A stretch of 64,000 bases of DNA from Thermomonas alba (GCF_022419205.1 NZ_JAJOZU010000004.1:256995-320994), one strand, 5' to 3'; positions 27,839 to 38,298 are shown, numbered from the stretch's first letter. Notes: generated by a model not told the origin, from the letters alone. Program-made: numbers and translations.

Positions 27839-29053
27839 TCATGGCCTGCTCAGCCAGGCCGCGGGATCCACCGGAGCGCCGTTGCGGCGCAGCTCGAAAT
27901 ACAGAGCGGGCATCGCCTGCCCGCCAGAGGTGCCGACGGTAGCGACCGGATCACCCCGCCTGACCTTGTCTCCCGGGCTGCGCAGCAGGCTGTCGTTGTG
28001 GGCATACAGGCTCATGTAGCCATTGCCATGGTCGATGATGAGGATATTGCCGTAGCCGGTCATCCAATCGGCGAACACGACGGTGCCGTCGGCCACCGCC
28101 TTCACCGGGGTTCCGGCACCGGCGGCGATCAGCACGCCATCGCTGCGGCGGCCGTCCGGCAGCCGCCCGGCATAGCCAGCCAGCAGGCCGCCGGCCACCG
28201 GCCAGCTCGCGCCTCCTACCTGCGGGCGTCTGCTCGTGGACGGCGGCGGCGATGGTTTCGTCCTGCCGGCAAGACGCGCCTGACGCTCGGCCTCGGCCTT
28301 GGCCCGCGCCGCGCTGGCGGCTGCCGCACGCAGCTGCGCCAATAGTTGCTGAAGTGCGCGGGCATCCTGTCCCAGCGCCTGTTCGCGTGCGCTGCGATCT
28401 TTGTACTGCCGGTCGAGCTCGGCCAGCAGCTCCGCCCGCTGCTGGCGCGCCTGCTGCAGTTGCGCCAGCTGGCGCGCCTGCTGCTGACGCGCCGCATCCA
28501 GCGCTTGCTGGCGCTGGGTGATCTCAGCCGCCTGTGTCTGCAGCTGGTCGATTTCCTCGCGCAACTGGCGCATACGCGCGCTCTGCGCCCGTTGCAGGTA
28601 ACCCTGGTAGATCAGCTCGCGCTCGGCCTCTGCGATCCGGTCCTGCGCCAGCAACGCTTTCAGCGCCGGCGCATCGCCCGCCGCCTGCGCCGCGCGCAGC
28701 AGACGCGCCAGCTCGTCCCGACGCGCAGCGAGCGCCTGCTGATGCTGCGCATGCTCCGTCTGCACACGCGCCAGCGCCGCGCCATCCTGCTGCAGCTGCG
28801 TCTGGGTGCGCTGCAAATCGCGCTGCAGGGCCTCGATCCGTCGCTCGACCTCACGCAGGCGCTGCGCGACCTGGCCGCGCTGGCCCTCCAGTTGCCGCCG
28901 CTGCGCCGCCACCTGGCGCAGCTCGCCGCGCACGTCTTGCAGCCGGCGCTCCGCCTCCCGGGCGTCTTTCACCTCCTGCGCCAGGGCGCTTGCCGTCAAC
29001 ACTCCGCACAGGAGCGCGCACGGGAAGATCGCGCGGGCGACGACATGGCGCAT
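27839..29053 (-). CDS. envC: EnvC-like murein hydrolase activator
   Basis: 404 aa. A signal peptide (about 1-25) is followed by a long coiled coil (about 26-260, heavy in Gln/Arg/Ala/Leu heptads) and a C-terminal LytM (M23) domain. The metal site is degenerate, as in EnvC: the usual H-x-G-x-D-I is RSDGVLI, and the final HFE is YFE, although YAH is kept. It therefore probably activates amidases during cell separation rather than cutting murein itself. Its ATG overlaps the gpmI stop by 1 nt (TGATG). Confidence 0.92.
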   Translation of the reverse strand: MRHVVARAIFPCALLCGVLTASALAQEVKDAREAERRLQDVRGELRQVAAQRRQLEGQRGQVAQRLREVERRIEALQRDLQRTQTQLQQDGAALARVQTEHAQHQQALAARRDELARLLRAAQAAGDAPALKALLAQDRIAEAERELIYQGYLQRAQSARMRQLREEIDQLQTQAAEITQRQQALDAARQQQARQLAQLQQARQQRAELLAELDRQYKDRSAREQALGQDARALQQLLAQLRAAAASAARAKAEAERQARLAGRTKPSPPPSTSRRPQVGGASWPVAGGLLAGYAGRLPDGRRSDGVLIAAGAGTPVKAVADGTVVFADWMTGYGNILIIDHGNGYMSLYAHNDSLLRSPGDKVRRGDPVATVGTSGGQAMPALYFELRRNGAPVDPAAWLSRP

Positions 29054-30597
29054 CAGATCGGAAGCAGCAGGCTGGTTCCGGTCATCTCCGCTGGCTGCGG
29101 CAGTTGCATCAGATCGAGCAAAGTCGGCGCCACGTCGCGCAGGGCGCCGCCTTCACGCAGACGGGCCGGGCGCTCGCCCACGTACACCAGCGGCACCGGG
29201 CCGACCGTATGCGCGGTATGCGGCTGGCCGGTCTGCGGGTCGCGCATCATTTCCAGATTGCCGTGGTCGGCGGTGATGATGAGTGCGCCGCCGGCCGCGC
29301 GCACCGCCGCCGTGATCCGCCCGATCGCCGCATCCACCGCTTCGGCAGCGCGGATCGCCGCTTCCAGAACGCCGCTGTGGCCGACCATGTCGGGATTGGC
29401 GATGTTGCAGACGATCGCATCGAAACGCCCGCCGGCGATCGCCTCCACCAGCCGCTCGGTCAGCTCCGGGCAGCTCATCTCCGGCTGCAGGTCGTAGGTG
29501 GCCACTTTCGGGCTGGGGATGAGGATGCGCTCCTCGCCGGGGAACGGGGCCTCGCGCCCACCGCTGAAGAAGAAGGTGACGTGCGCGTATTTCTCGGTCT
29601 CGGCGATGCGCAGCTGGGTCAGCCCGTGTGCGGAGATGACCTCGCCGAACGTCTGGCGCAGATCGTCCGGCGGAAACGCCACCGCGGCGAGCAGCGTGGC
29701 GTCGTATTCGGTCAAGCAGACGAACCGTGAAAGCGCCGGACGCCGCGCGGCGAATCCGGCGAATGCGGGGTCCACGAACGCGGCGGTGAGCTGACGCGCG
29801 CGATCGGCGCGGAAGTTCATGAACACCACCGCATCGCCGTCACGCATCGGCTCGGCACCCTCCAGCACGGTGGGCGCGACGAACTCATCGGTCTCGCCGC
29901 GGGCATAGGCGGCGTCCAGCGCCGCCAGCGCATCACCGGCGCGGTATTCGGCGCGCGCCTCGACGATCGCCTCCCACGCGCGTTGCACGCGGTCCCAGCG
30001 CTTGTCGCGATCCATCGCGAAATAGCGGCCGCCGAGGCTGGCGATGTGCGCATTGCCGAGCCGCGCGCACAGCGCCTGCAAGGCCTCGAGGCTGGCGCGC
30101 GCCGACTGCGGCGGGGTATCGCGGCCATCCAGGAAGGCATGCACGGCGACGCGCGACACGCCGGCGCGCTGGGCCAGTTCCAGCATCGCGAAAATGTGCC
30201 GCTCGTGGCTGTGCACGCCGCCGGGCGAGAGCAGCCCCAGCACGTGCAGGGTGCCGCCGTCGGCCTTGGCCGCGGCGCAGGCGGCGGTGAGCTCGGGATT
30301 GGCGAAGAAGCTGCCGTCCTCGATCGCCGCATCCACCCGGGTCAGGTCCTGATAGACGATGCGGCCGGCGCCGAGGTTCATGTGGCCGACCTCGGAGTTG
30401 CCCATCTGCCCGTCCGGCAACCCGACGTACTTGCCTTCGGTGTGGATCAGCGTGTGCGGACAGCTTGCCAGCAGACCGCGCCAGTTCGGCAGTTCGGCCA
30501 GGGCCAGCGCGTTGTCCGCGGTCTCCTCGCGGTGGCCCCAGCCATCCAGGATCAGCAGGACGACGGGCCGGGGGCGCGGGGCGGCGGCAGTGGACAC
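29053..30597 (-). CDS. gpmI: 2,3-bisphosphoglycerate-independent phosphoglycerate mutase
   Basis: 514 aa, normal length. A Mn-dependent enzyme that interconverts 3- and 2-phosphoglycerate. The N-terminal [13 protein letters not shown] metal motif, the phosphoserine in MGNSEVGH (Ser68), the DGRDTPP segment and the C-terminal metal ligands (NPDMVGHSG and ITADHGN) are intact. The start is taken as GTG 30597 because CCGGAG lies 7 nt before it; no ATG fits. A -10-like TACAAT lies at 30631-30636 (minus), about 34 nt upstream. First gene of gpmI-envC-S41, a conserved order in gammaproteobacteria. Confidence 0.96.
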   Translation of the reverse strand: MSTAAAPRPRPVVLLILDGWGHREETADNALALAELPNWRGLLASCPHTLIHTEGKYVGLPDGQMGNSEVGHMNLGAGRIVYQDLTRVDAAIEDGSFFANPELTAACAAAKADGGTLHVLGLLSPGGVHSHERHIFAMLELAQRAGVSRVAVHAFLDGRDTPPQSARASLEALQALCARLGNAHIASLGGRYFAMDRDKRWDRVQRAWEAIVEARAEYRAGDALAALDAAYARGETDEFVAPTVLEGAEPMRDGDAVVFMNFRADRARQLTAAFVDPAFAGFAARRPALSRFVCLTEYDATLLAAVAFPPDDLRQTFGEVISAHGLTQLRIAETEKYAHVTFFFSGGREAPFPGEERILIPSPKVATYDLQPEMSCPELTERLVEAIAGGRFDAIVCNIANPDMVGHSGVLEAAIRAAEAVDAAIGRITAAVRAAGGALIITADHGNLEMMRDPQTGQPHTAHTVGPVPLVYVGERPARLREGGALRDVAPTLLDLMQLPQPAEMTGTSLLLPI

Positions 30598-30703
30598 GGG
30601 GCACTCCGGGGAAGTTCGAACGGATGCGTGATTGTAGCGGCGTGTAAACCCTGCGCCTTGCCGCTGCATCCCAACCGGCACGTCCACACGGCCGGGAGGC
30701 CCG

Positions 30704-31384
30704 ATGAAACCCCTGTTGCTCTGCACGTTCCTGCTCGCCTCCGGCGTGGCGCTCGCCGCCCCGCAGGCGCAACCCCCGCTGCGCGACATCGACAAGGTCA
30801 ACGGCGGCATCGTCGCGGAGGCCTGGCAGGCCTACGGCCGGCTGGAAACGGTGAACGGCGGCATCACCCTCGGCCGCGGCGCCCGCGCCAGTGACGTAGA
30901 AACCGTGAACGGCGGGATCGATGCCGGCGACGATGTCGTCCTGCGCAGCGCCTCCACCGTCAACGGCGGCATCCGCTTCGGCCAGCGCGGCCGCATCGAC
31001 GGCGACCTGGAGACCGTCAATGGCGGCATCACCCTCGACCGCGGCAGCGTGGTGCGCGGCAAGGTGAGCACCGTCAACGGCGGAATCGGCCTGCAGGCCA
31101 GCACGATCGAAGGCCGGGTGGAAACCGTGACCGGCGACATCACCGTGGGCAGCGGCTCGCGAGTGGTCGGCGGCATCCTGGTGGAAAAGCCGAAGGGCAC
31201 GCTGCACGGGCTGTTCGGCAAGCCCAAGATCCCGCGCATCGTGATCGGCCCGGAGGCAGTGGTCGAAGGCCCGATGGTGTTCGAACGCGAGGTGAAGCTG
31301 TACGTGCATGCCAGCGCCCGCATCGGCAGCGTCACCGGCGCCAGCGTGGTGCGCTACAGCGGCGAGCGCCCGCCGGCGGACTGA
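30704..31384 (+). CDS. Exported beta-solenoid protein with VNGGI repeats
   Basis: 226 aa. A signal peptide (about 1-19) is followed by seven repeats headed by V-N-G-G-I at residues 32, 50, 68, 86, 105, 124 and (as VTGDI) 142, a spacing of 18-19 residues, the length of one turn of a bactofilin-like beta-helix. A non-repeat C-terminal part (about 150-226) still has strand-like alternation. The repeat suggests a rigid rod in the periplasm. No enzyme motif is seen. Divergent from gpmI and followed 72 nt later by an M28 lipoprotein gene on the same strand. Confidence 0.8.
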   Translation: MKPLLLCTFLLASGVALAAPQAQPPLRDIDKVNGGIVAEAWQAYGRLETVNGGITLGRGARASDVETVNGGIDAGDDVVLRSASTVNGGIRFGQRGRIDGDLETVNGGITLDRGSVVRGKVSTVNGGIGLQASTIEGRVETVTGDITVGSGSRVVGGILVEKPKGTLHGLFGKPKIPRIVIGPEAVVEGPMVFEREVKLYVHASARIGSVTGASVVRYSGERPPAD

Positions 31385-31456
31385 CGGCGGCGGCGCGGCC
31401 GGCGTGGACGGGCCGCGCTGCTAGGATGATGGAACCCTGATCCTGGAGTTCCACCG

Positions 31457-33181
31457 ATGCGCCCGCTGCTCCTGCTGCTCTGCCTTGCCCTGTGCGCCTG
31501 CGGCCAGAACGCGACCGCGCCGGCGACGGACGCGGCATCGGACACCGCGGCGCCAGCCAGCACGCCCCACGCCGGCGATCATGCCTTCCAGCCCGCCATC
31601 GATGCGGCCGACTTTGCCGCTCACGTGCAGCAACTGGCCTCGGACGCCTTCGGCGGTCGCGGCCCCGGCACCCCGGGCGAACAGAAGACGGTGGAATACA
31701 TCAAGTCGCAGTTCGCACGCATCGGCCTGCAACCCGGCAATGGCGAGCACTGGTTCCAGACGGTGCCGATGGTGCGCAGCGTGGCCGATCCTTCCACGGT
31801 GCTGCATCTTACGATCGGCGACCACCGCCAGGATCTCGCGTTCGGCACCGACATGGTGGTCGGCACCCGCAGCGGGAAGTCGCACGTGGAGCTCACCGAC
31901 AGCCCGCTGGTGTTCGTCGGCTACGGGATCAACGCCCCGGAGCGCGGCTGGAACGACTATGCCGGCATCGACGTGCGCGGCAAGACGGTGGTGATGCTGA
32001 TCAACGACCCCGGCTTCGCCACCGGCGATCCGCGCCTGTTCGACGGCAAGCGGATGACCTACTACGGACGCTGGACCTACAAGTTCGAGGAGGCCGCGCG
32101 CCAGGGCGCCGCCGCGGCGCTGATCATTCATGACACGCCCGGGGCCTCGTACGGCTGGGACGTGGTGCGCAATTCCTGGTCGGGCCCGCAGTACGACTTG
32201 CCGGTGTCGGCCGATCCCTCGCCACGGCTGCCGGTGCAGGGCTGGATCACCGGTCACGCCGCGCAGGCCCTGTTTTCGGCCGCCGGGCTGGATCTGGCCA
32301 AGCTGCGCGCGGCCGCCGCCAAACCCGGATTCAAGCCGGTGGATCTTCCCGCGAGCGCCTCGTTGAGCCTCGACAGCACGATCAGCACGGCGCAGTCGCG
32401 CAATGTGCTCGGCCTGCTGCCCGGCCGCGAGGCCGCCGACGAGGCAATCGTGTACATGGCGCACTGGGATCACCTCGGCACCCACGACGGCGAGCCCGGC
32501 GACAACATCTACAACGGCGCGGTGGACAACGCGACCGGCGTGGCCGCGCTGCTGGAGCTGGCGGAGGCGTTCCGGCATGCGCCGACGCCACCGAAGCGGT
32601 CGATCCTGTTCCTGGCGGTGACCCTCGAGGAATCCGGCCTGCTCGGCTCGCAATATTACGTCACCCATCCGGTGATCCCGCTGGCCAAGACCGTGGCCGT
32701 GTTCAACATCGATGCGCTGGCGCCGATCGGCAAGGCCCGCGACATCACCGTGGTCGGCAAGGGCAACTCGCAACTGGAGGACCTGCTGGCGCAAGCGGTG
32801 CGCGCGCAGGGGCGGCATCTCAGCGAAGAGTCCAATCCCGCGGCCGGCTTCTATTTCCGCTCCGATCACTTCAACTTCGCCAAGGCCGGCGTGCCGGCGC
32901 TGTACATCGATAGCGGCGAGGATCTGCTGGCCGGCGGGCGCGCCGCGGGCGAAGCCGCCAACCGCGACTACACCCTGCACCGCTACCACACCCCGGCCGA
33001 CCAATACGATCCGGCGACCTGGAAGCTGGACGGCATCGTGCAGGACCTGGACGCGCTGTATGCGGTAGGCGCGGGCCTGACCAACAGCGGCCAATGGCCG
33101 ACCTGGCGCGCAGGCAGCCCGTTCAAGGCCGCGCGCGATGCGCAGCGCCCGCCTGCCGCCGCTGCCATGCCCAGGCAATGA
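31457..33181 (+). CDS. M28-family metallopeptidase, lipoprotein
   Basis: 574 aa. The N-terminus is a lipoprotein signal with lipobox LCAC (acylated Cys15). A PA-like inserted domain (about 140-280) is followed by the two-zinc M28 core: HWDHLG, the bridging aspartate in AVDNATGVA, the catalytic glutamate pair in TLEESGLLG, FNIDALAPIG and the final histidine in HRYHTPADQYD. Probably an aminopeptidase on the outer or inner membrane that feeds on peptides. GGAG precedes the ATG at 31457. Confidence 0.92.
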   Translation: MRPLLLLLCLALCACGQNATAPATDAASDTAAPASTPHAGDHAFQPAIDAADFAAHVQQLASDAFGGRGPGTPGEQKTVEYIKSQFARIGLQPGNGEHWFQTVPMVRSVADPSTVLHLTIGDHRQDLAFGTDMVVGTRSGKSHVELTDSPLVFVGYGINAPERGWNDYAGIDVRGKTVVMLINDPGFATGDPRLFDGKRMTYYGRWTYKFEEAARQGAAAALIIHDTPGASYGWDVVRNSWSGPQYDLPVSADPSPRLPVQGWITGHAAQALFSAAGLDLAKLRAAAAKPGFKPVDLPASASLSLDSTISTAQSRNVLGLLPGREAADEAIVYMAHWDHLGTHDGEPGDNIYNGAVDNATGVAALLELAEAFRHAPTPPKRSILFLAVTLEESGLLGSQYYVTHPVIPLAKTVAVFNIDALAPIGKARDITVVGKGNSQLEDLLAQAVRAQGRHLSEESNPAAGFYFRSDHFNFAKAGVPALYIDSGEDLLAGGRAAGEAANRDYTLHRYHTPADQYDPATWKLDGIVQDLDALYAVGAGLTNSGQWPTWRAGSPFKAARDAQRPPAAAAMPRQ

Positions 33182-33233
33182 GCGAACGGCTTCGGGCTAG
33201 ACTCCCGGCATCCAACCACCGGGAGCCCTGCCC

Positions 33234-33626
33234 ATGTTCATCGCCTATTGCTGCGTCCTGATCGCCGCCTGCCTGCCTTACTGCTGGGCCGTCATCGCCA
33301 AGACCAGCGCGCCCGGATACAACAACAAGGACCCGCGCGGCTGGATCGCACGCCAGGACAACTACCGGGTACGCAACGCCTACAACGCCCACCTCAACGC
33401 CTTCGAGGCCTTCCCGGCCTTCGCCGCGGCGGTGCTGATGGCGCAGTTCGCGCAGGTGACGCCGCAGCACGTGGCCTGGCTGGCGCTGGCATTCGTCGGC
33501 TTGCGCGTGCTGCACGGGATTTTCTATATCGCATCCATCCCGCTGCTGCGCAGCCTGTGCTGGCTGGGGGGCTTTGTCTGCGTACTCACGCTAATGGTGC
33601 TAGCCGCCGCCAACGTCGGCGGCTAG
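33234..33626 (+). CDS. MAPEG-family membrane protein
   Basis: 130 aa with four hydrophobic helices. The family fingerprint RNAYNAHLNAFEAFPAFAAAVL is present in two conserved halves. MAPEG proteins include glutathione transferases and eicosanoid enzymes; in bacteria their substrates are mostly unknown. GGGAG lies 7 nt before the ATG. The last codons encode a perfect inverted repeat that may act as a terminator hairpin. Confidence 0.9.
   Translation: MFIAYCCVLIAACLPYCWAVIAKTSAPGYNNKDPRGWIARQDNYRVRNAYNAHLNAFEAFPAFAAAVLMAQFAQVTPQHVAWLALAFVGLRVLHGIFYIASIPLLRSLCWLGGFVCVLTLMVLAAANVGG
33600..33626 (+). terminator. Inverted repeat over the 3' end of the MAPEG gene
   Basis: CTAGCCGCCG and CGGCGGCTAG (33600-33609, 33617-33626) form a perfect 10-bp stem with a 7-nt loop that includes the TAG stop codon. 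It has no T tract, so a role in termination or mRNA protection is uncertain. The following 180 bp to ilvE show no gene. Confidence 0.4.
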
Positions 33627-33806
33627 ACCAAGACCTGCAGCCAGCGCCATGTTTAGCTTTCACTCCAGGACTGCGCTGGCCCTGTAATCGAAAGCGAAGT
33701 CGAAAGGCAACGGACGCACGCCGCGCCAGGCCGAGTTCGGCCTGTGGCGGTGCATGGCTGCCTATGCGTCGTAGCGGTGTAGCGCCGCCGCCAACGACAC
33801 GCGCCT

Positions 33807-34910
33807 TCAGCGCAGGCGCACCATCCAACCGTGGCGGTCGGGCGCCCGCCCGTACTGAATGTCGGTCAGCTCGCGGCGCAGCGCCAGGGTCACCTCGCCG
33901 ATCGGCGCATCGAGATCGCCCACCGCAAAGCCCTTGCCTTTGAGCTGACCGATCGGGGTCACCACCGCGGCGGTGCCGCAGGCGAATACTTCTCTGATCT
34001 CACCCGAGGATACGCCTTCGATCCATTCGTCGATTGCGATCTTGCGTTCCTCTACCTGCATTCCGCGGTCGCGCGCCAGTTGCAGGAGGCTGGAACGGGT
34101 GACGCCTTCGAGAATGCTGCCCGATAGCGCCGGGGTGACGAGGCGGCCATCGCGGTAGACCAGGAACACGTTCATGCCGCCGAGTTCCTCGATGTAGCGG
34201 CCCTCCACCGGATCCAGGAACAGCACCTGCGAGCAGCCGTTGGCATAGGCCTCCTGCTGTGGCAGCAGGGAAGCGGCGTAGTTGCCGCCGCACTTGGCCG
34301 CGCCGGTGCCGCCCTTGGCCGCGCGCGCGTAATCCTGCGACAGCCAGATCGCCACCGGGGCCATGCCCTTGGCGAAATAAGCACCGGCGGGGCTGGCGAT
34401 CACGTAGTAGGCCGCCGCCCGCGCCGGACGCACCCCGAGAAAGGCCTCGGTGGCGATCATGAACGGACGCAGATACAGGCTGCTCTCCGGCTGCGAGGGC
34501 ACCCAGCCGTGATCGACCGCGATCAGCTGTCGCAGCGACTCGACGAACTCCGCCACCGGCAGCGGCGGCAGCGCCAGCCGCGCCGCCGAGCGCTGCAAGC
34601 GCGCGCCGTTGGCCTCGGGGCGGAAGGTCCAGATCGAGCCGTCGGCATGCCGGTAGGCCTTGATCCCTTCGAAGATCTCCTGTCCGTAGTGAAACACCGC
34701 CGCGGCCGGGTCCAGCGTCAGCGGGCCGTAAGCGCGCACCTGGGCGTCGTGCCAGCCGCGCGCCTCGTCCCAGTGAATGGCCACCATGTGGTCGGTGAAG
34801 AGGCGGCCGAAACCGAGCTCGCCGGCAAGCAGCGCCTCGCGCTGCGCATCGCTGCGGGCATGGTCGGAGAGGATGACCTGATAGGCCAGCGGCGCGGCAG
34901 CAGTGTTCAT
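33807..34910 (-). CDS. ilvE: Branched-chain amino acid aminotransferase
   Basis: 367 aa, the longer class-IV PLP aminotransferase type. It makes Leu, Ile and Val from their 2-oxo acids with glutamate. Conserved segments are [15 protein letters not shown], the pyridoxal-binding lysine region [14 protein letters not shown], and [17 protein letters not shown] precedes the ATG at 34910. Stands alone on the minus strand. Confidence 0.95.
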   Translation of the reverse strand: MNTAAAPLAYQVILSDHARSDAQREALLAGELGFGRLFTDHMVAIHWDEARGWHDAQVRAYGPLTLDPAAAVFHYGQEIFEGIKAYRHADGSIWTFRPEANGARLQRSAARLALPPLPVAEFVESLRQLIAVDHGWVPSQPESSLYLRPFMIATEAFLGVRPARAAAYYVIASPAGAYFAKGMAPVAIWLSQDYARAAKGGTGAAKCGGNYAASLLPQQEAYANGCSQVLFLDPVEGRYIEELGGMNVFLVYRDGRLVTPALSGSILEGVTRSSLLQLARDRGMQVEERKIAIDEWIEGVSSGEIREVFACGTAAVVTPIGQLKGKGFAVGDLDAPIGEVTLALRRELTDIQYGRAPDRHGWMVRLR

Positions 34911-34998
34911 GCAGGGCTCCTTGCAAGCGAAATGCGCATTATGCCGCCGAAGCCGCGCTCAGCCGAAATCGCGGTAATACATCACCTGCGCGGGCAGA

Positions 34999-36315
34999 TC
35001 AGCCGAAGCGCAGGGTCGCCACCACGCCGCGCTCCTCGCCGGGCCGCACTTCGACATCCCAGCCGTACAGCGCGCACAGGCGGCGCACGATCGACAACCC
35101 GATGCCACCGCCCTGGGAATGCCCGGCGTGGGTGCCGCGGTAGCCGCGCTCGAACAGGCGCGCGGCGTCCTCGGCGCTGAGGCCGGGGCCGGAGTCGCGC
35201 ACTTCCACCGCCTGCGGCAGCACCCGCACCACCACCTCGCCGCTGGGGGTGTACTTCACCGCGTTGCCGATCAGGTTGCCCAGCGCCACCGCCAGCGCCG
35301 ATTCCGGCACCTCCAGGCGCAGGCTGGGCTGGCCCTCCAGCTTCAGCTCCACCGGCTTGCCGCCGAGATGGGCGCGATGGCTCTCCAGCAACTGCTGCGC
35401 CACCTTGGCCACATCGCATTGGCCGACCGCGCGCTCGTTGCGGGAGAGCAGCAGCAGCGCGCCGATCAGGTCACTGCACTGCTGCTCGGCACGCTGGATG
35501 CGCAGCAGGCGTGCGCGGGTGCGCTCGTCGAGATCGGGCTTGGCCAGCAACAGCTCGACCGCGCCGCGGATCACCGCCAGCGGGGTGCGCAGTTCGTGGC
35601 TGACATCTGCGTTGAACTCGCGGTCGCGCTGCACCACCTCGGTGAGCCGCGCGGCGTAGTCATCCAGCGCGCGCGCCAACTCGCCCACCTCGTCATCCGC
35701 AAAATCCGGCGCCAGCGCCTCCGGATCGGAGCTGTTGCCCGAACGCCGCAGCCGGCGCGCCAGCTCCGACACCGGCGCCATCACGCGCGAGGCCGACCAC
35801 CAGCCCAGCAGCAGCGACAGCAGCGAGAACAGGATCACCGCGCCCCAGATCGTGCGCTTGAACTGCTCCTGCCCGTGCGCCGCCTGGGTCATGTCGTAGG
35901 CGAGGAAGAACCACGCGTCCGGCGTCTTGCGCACCGCCAGCTTGTAGGAGAACGGCGCACCGTCTTCGTCGCGGCCGACGATGGTGTGGATGCCGTCGCC
36001 CAGCCGGTACCAGTCCGGCTGCTCGCGGCGCAGCGCCTCGAAATTGCCCGGCGCCACCACCCGCCCGCGCATCTGCTGGACCGGTAGCGTCACGTTGCCC
36101 GGATCGGCGTAGAAGCGGCGCGCGTACTCGTCGATGTTCTGGTTCATCATGTCTTCCACCAGCTGGTTCTCGACGCGATCGCGCGTCCAGTTGGTGGCGA
36201 ATGCGAACAGCACCGTCAGGCCGGTGCCGAGCAGCATGAAGGTGACGATGATGCGGGTGCGCAGCCGCCGCCGGCCGCGCGGCCGGGGCGTCGCGGAAGG
36301 ATCAGCCGTCGGCAT
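34999..36315 (-). CDS. Two-component sensor histidine kinase
   Basis: About 438 aa. Two membrane helices (about 20-42 and 160-180) flank a periplasmic domain of about 115 residues; then HAMP, the dimerisation/phospho-acceptor helix (FNADVSHELRTPLAVIRG, His in SHELRTP) and the ATPase domain (N-box NLIGNAVKYT, DSGPGL, GGGIGLSIV). It partners the OmpR-type regulator whose stop it overlaps by 14 nt when started at 36315; an ATG at 36345 is the alternative. The signal sensed is unknown. Confidence 0.93.
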   Translation of the reverse strand: MPTADPSATPRPRGRRRLRTRIIVTFMLLGTGLTVLFAFATNWTRDRVENQLVEDMMNQNIDEYARRFYADPGNVTLPVQQMRGRVVAPGNFEALRREQPDWYRLGDGIHTIVGRDEDGAPFSYKLAVRKTPDAWFFLAYDMTQAAHGQEQFKRTIWGAVILFSLLSLLLGWWSASRVMAPVSELARRLRRSGNSSDPEALAPDFADDEVGELARALDDYAARLTEVVQRDREFNADVSHELRTPLAVIRGAVELLLAKPDLDERTRARLLRIQRAEQQCSDLIGALLLLSRNERAVGQCDVAKVAQQLLESHRAHLGGKPVELKLEGQPSLRLEVPESALAVALGNLIGNAVKYTPSGEVVVRVLPQAVEVRDSGPGLSAEDAARLFERGYRGTHAGHSQGGGIGLSIVRRLCALYGWDVEVRPGEERGVVATLRFG

Positions 36316-36985
36316 CGGGGGCTGCGATCCGGTAGCCGATGCCATGGCGGGTCTGGATCATGGGTTTGGCGAAGGGTTTGTCCACCGCCGCGCGCAGGCC
36401 GTGGATGTGCACCCGCAGCGAGTCCGAATCCGGCAGTTCCTCGCCCCACACCCGGTTTTCGAGCTCCTGCCGGGTCACCACCGCCGGCGAGGCTTCCATC
36501 AGCGCCTGCAGGATCTTCAGCGCGGTCGGGTTGAGCTGGATCGACCGCCCCTCGCGGCGCACTTCCAGGGTGTCGAGGTTGTATTCGAGCTCGCCCACGG
36601 TCAGCACCCGCGCCGTCGCTCCACGGCCTCGCCGCGCCAGCGCATTGAGACGCACGTTCACTTCCTGCAGCGCGAACGGCTTGATCAGGTAATCGTCGGC
36701 GCCGGACTCGAAGCCGGCCAGCTTGTTGTCCAGCGAATCGCGCGCGGTCAGCATCAGCACCGGAGTCTGCTTGCGCGCCTCGTTGCGTAGCTTGCGGCAG
36801 ACGTCGAGCCCGTCCATTCCCGGCAGGTTCAGATCCAGCACGATGGCATCGAAGTCGTGCACCACCGCCAGGTGCAAACCGGTGACGCCGTCCGCGGCGA
36901 AATCCACCGTGTGCCCGCAGTCCTCGAGGTAATCCCCGAGGTTGGCGGCGATGTCGGGATTGTCTTCGATGACCAGTACGCGCAT
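36302..36985 (-). CDS. OmpR/PhoB-type response regulator
   Basis: 227 aa. Receiver domain (1-118) with acidic pocket ED (8-9), phospho-acceptor aspartate in DAIVLDLNLPGMDG, and K in LIKPF; winged-helix DNA-binding domain (about 128-222) ending THGIGYRI-like (QTRHGIGYRIAAPD). Start 36985 gives the canonical MRVLVIEDN. It resembles regulators of the ColR/PhoP group of Xanthomonadaceae, but the exact orthologue is not claimed. Upstream of its kinase in one operon. Confidence 0.94.
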   Translation of the reverse strand: MRVLVIEDNPDIAANLGDYLEDCGHTVDFAADGVTGLHLAVVHDFDAIVLDLNLPGMDGLDVCRKLRNEARKQTPVLMLTARDSLDNKLAGFESGADDYLIKPFALQEVNVRLNALARRGRGATARVLTVGELEYNLDTLEVRREGRSIQLNPTALKILQALMEASPAVVTRQELENRVWGEELPDSDSLRVHIHGLRAAVDKPFAKPMIQTRHGIGYRIAAPDADG

Positions 36986-37093
36986 GTGTCTCGTCTCCAG
37001 GAGGCGGCAGCCCCGGCTATGACCGGCCAGATCCGCGCCGGTTCCCGGATTCTTGCACAGCCGCCGCGCGGCAGATGGATCTTGCAACGGCAA

Positions 37094-37125
37094 CAAAATG
37101 CCCGGACGGGAAAACCCGCCCGGGC
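37094..37125 (-). terminator. Intrinsic terminator of rimK
   Basis: On the minus strand an 11-bp stem (37100-37110 with 37115-37125, one A-C mismatch, loop of four) is followed by ATTTTGTTG. It lies about 77 nt past the rimK stop and upstream of the response regulator gene. Confidence 0.65.
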
Positions 37126-37201
37126 CAAGAGTCTCATCGCCCTGAAGTGCCAGCCGAGGGGGAAGCGCAGCAAGCACGGGCAAATGGTGCGCGCAGGGCG
37201 A

Positions 37202-38116
37202 TTAAGAATCCGTCAAATTGCCGTTGCACTTGTGTTGCAGCTCGCAGGCGCGCCCCACCACATAGTCGATCACGGCGCCCGCCACGTCGATCCCGGTCGC
37301 CCGCTCGATGCCCTCCAGCCCCGGCGAGGAATTGACCTCCAGCACCAGCGGCCCGCGCCGGCTGCGGATCAGGTCCACCCCGGCCACGCCCAGCCCGAGC
37401 AGGCGGGCTGCCCGTACCGCGGTCTGGATCTCGGCGCGGCTCGGACGTATCGGCCTGGCGCTGCCACCGCGATGCAGATTGGAACGGAAGTCGCCCTTGG
37501 GCGCTTGCCGGCGCATGGCGGCCACTACCTTCTCGCCCACTACGAAGCAGCGCAGGTCGGCGCCTTTGGCCTCGGCGATGAACTCCTGCACCAGGAAGTT
37601 GGCGTACAGCCCGCGCAGGGTTTCGATCGCTGCCCGCGAGGACGAGAGCTTCTCGGTCAGCATCACGCCTGCGCCCTGGGTGCCCTCGTTGAGCTTGATG
37701 ACATGCGGCGGTGGACCCAGCATCGCCAGCAGATCGGCGGTATCGTCCGGATTGTCGCCGAACACCGTCACCGGCAAATCGATACCCGCCGCGGCCAGCA
37801 CCTGGTGGCAGCGCAGTTTGTCGCGCGCGCGTGCGATCGCCGCTGCGCTGTTGGGACTGTAGCTGCCCATCAGCTCGAACTGACGCAGCACGGCGCAGCC
37901 GTAGCGGGTAATCGACGCGCCGATGCGCGGCACCACCGCGCCATAGCCGGCGATCGGCTTGCCCTTGTAGCGCATCGCAAAGCCGTCATGACCGATGCGC
38001 AGGTAGCAGCGCAGCGGATCGAGCACGCGCACGCTGTGGCCGCGCTCCCGCGCGGCTTCGACCAGCCTCCGGGTGGAATACAGCTTGCCGTTGCGGGACA
38101 GGATCGCGAGTTTCAT
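37202..38116 (-). CDS. rimK: RimK-type ATP-grasp ligase (ribosomal protein S6 glutamylase)
   Basis: 304 aa, the same length as E. coli RimK. It starts MKLAILSRN. The ATP-grasp signatures are present: [39 protein letters not shown], and the metal-binding end [14 protein letters not shown]. It adds glutamates to the C-terminus of ribosomal protein S6. The upstream tRNA gene is on the same strand, ending about 110 nt before this start. Confidence 0.94.
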   Translation of the reverse strand: MKLAILSRNGKLYSTRRLVEAARERGHSVRVLDPLRCYLRIGHDGFAMRYKGKPIAGYGAVVPRIGASITRYGCAVLRQFELMGSYSPNSAAAIARARDKLRCHQVLAAAGIDLPVTVFGDNPDDTADLLAMLGPPPHVIKLNEGTQGAGVMLTEKLSSSRAAIETLRGLYANFLVQEFIAEAKGADLRCFVVGEKVVAAMRRQAPKGDFRSNLHRGGSARPIRPSRAEIQTAVRAARLLGLGVAGVDLIRSRRGPLVLEVNSSPGLEGIERATGIDVAGAVIDYVVGRACELQHKCNGNLTDS

Positions 38117-38224
38117 GGGAATGCCAGTGAGGGACTTCCGATCATTGTCCTTGCCGCCACCCCCAACACAAAGGGCGGCACCCGGAAGGATGCCGCCCTG
38201 ATATTGCAGGAACTGCGGAAAAGT

Positions 38225-38298
38225 TGGAGCGGGTGATGGGAATCGAACCCACGTTAGCAGCTTGGGAAGCTGCAGTTCTACCATTGAACTACACCCGC
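38225..38298 (-). tRNA. tRNA-Gly (anticodon CCC)
   Basis: The minus strand folds into a complete cloverleaf: acceptor GCGGGTG/CACCCGC, D arm with TTCAATGGTAGAA, anticodon stem GCAGC/GCTGC around loop TTCCCAA (anticodon CCC), T arm with GGTTCGATTCC, and an encoded CCA end. It reads GGG codons. A weak promoter (TTGCAT, 16 nt, CATAGA at 38311-38338) lies upstream. Confidence 0.97.

Noticed and set aside
32130-33068. Overlapping Arg/Pro-rich open frames inside the M28 lipoprotein gene
   Set aside because: They are other-frame readings of GC-rich codons with no homology-like features.
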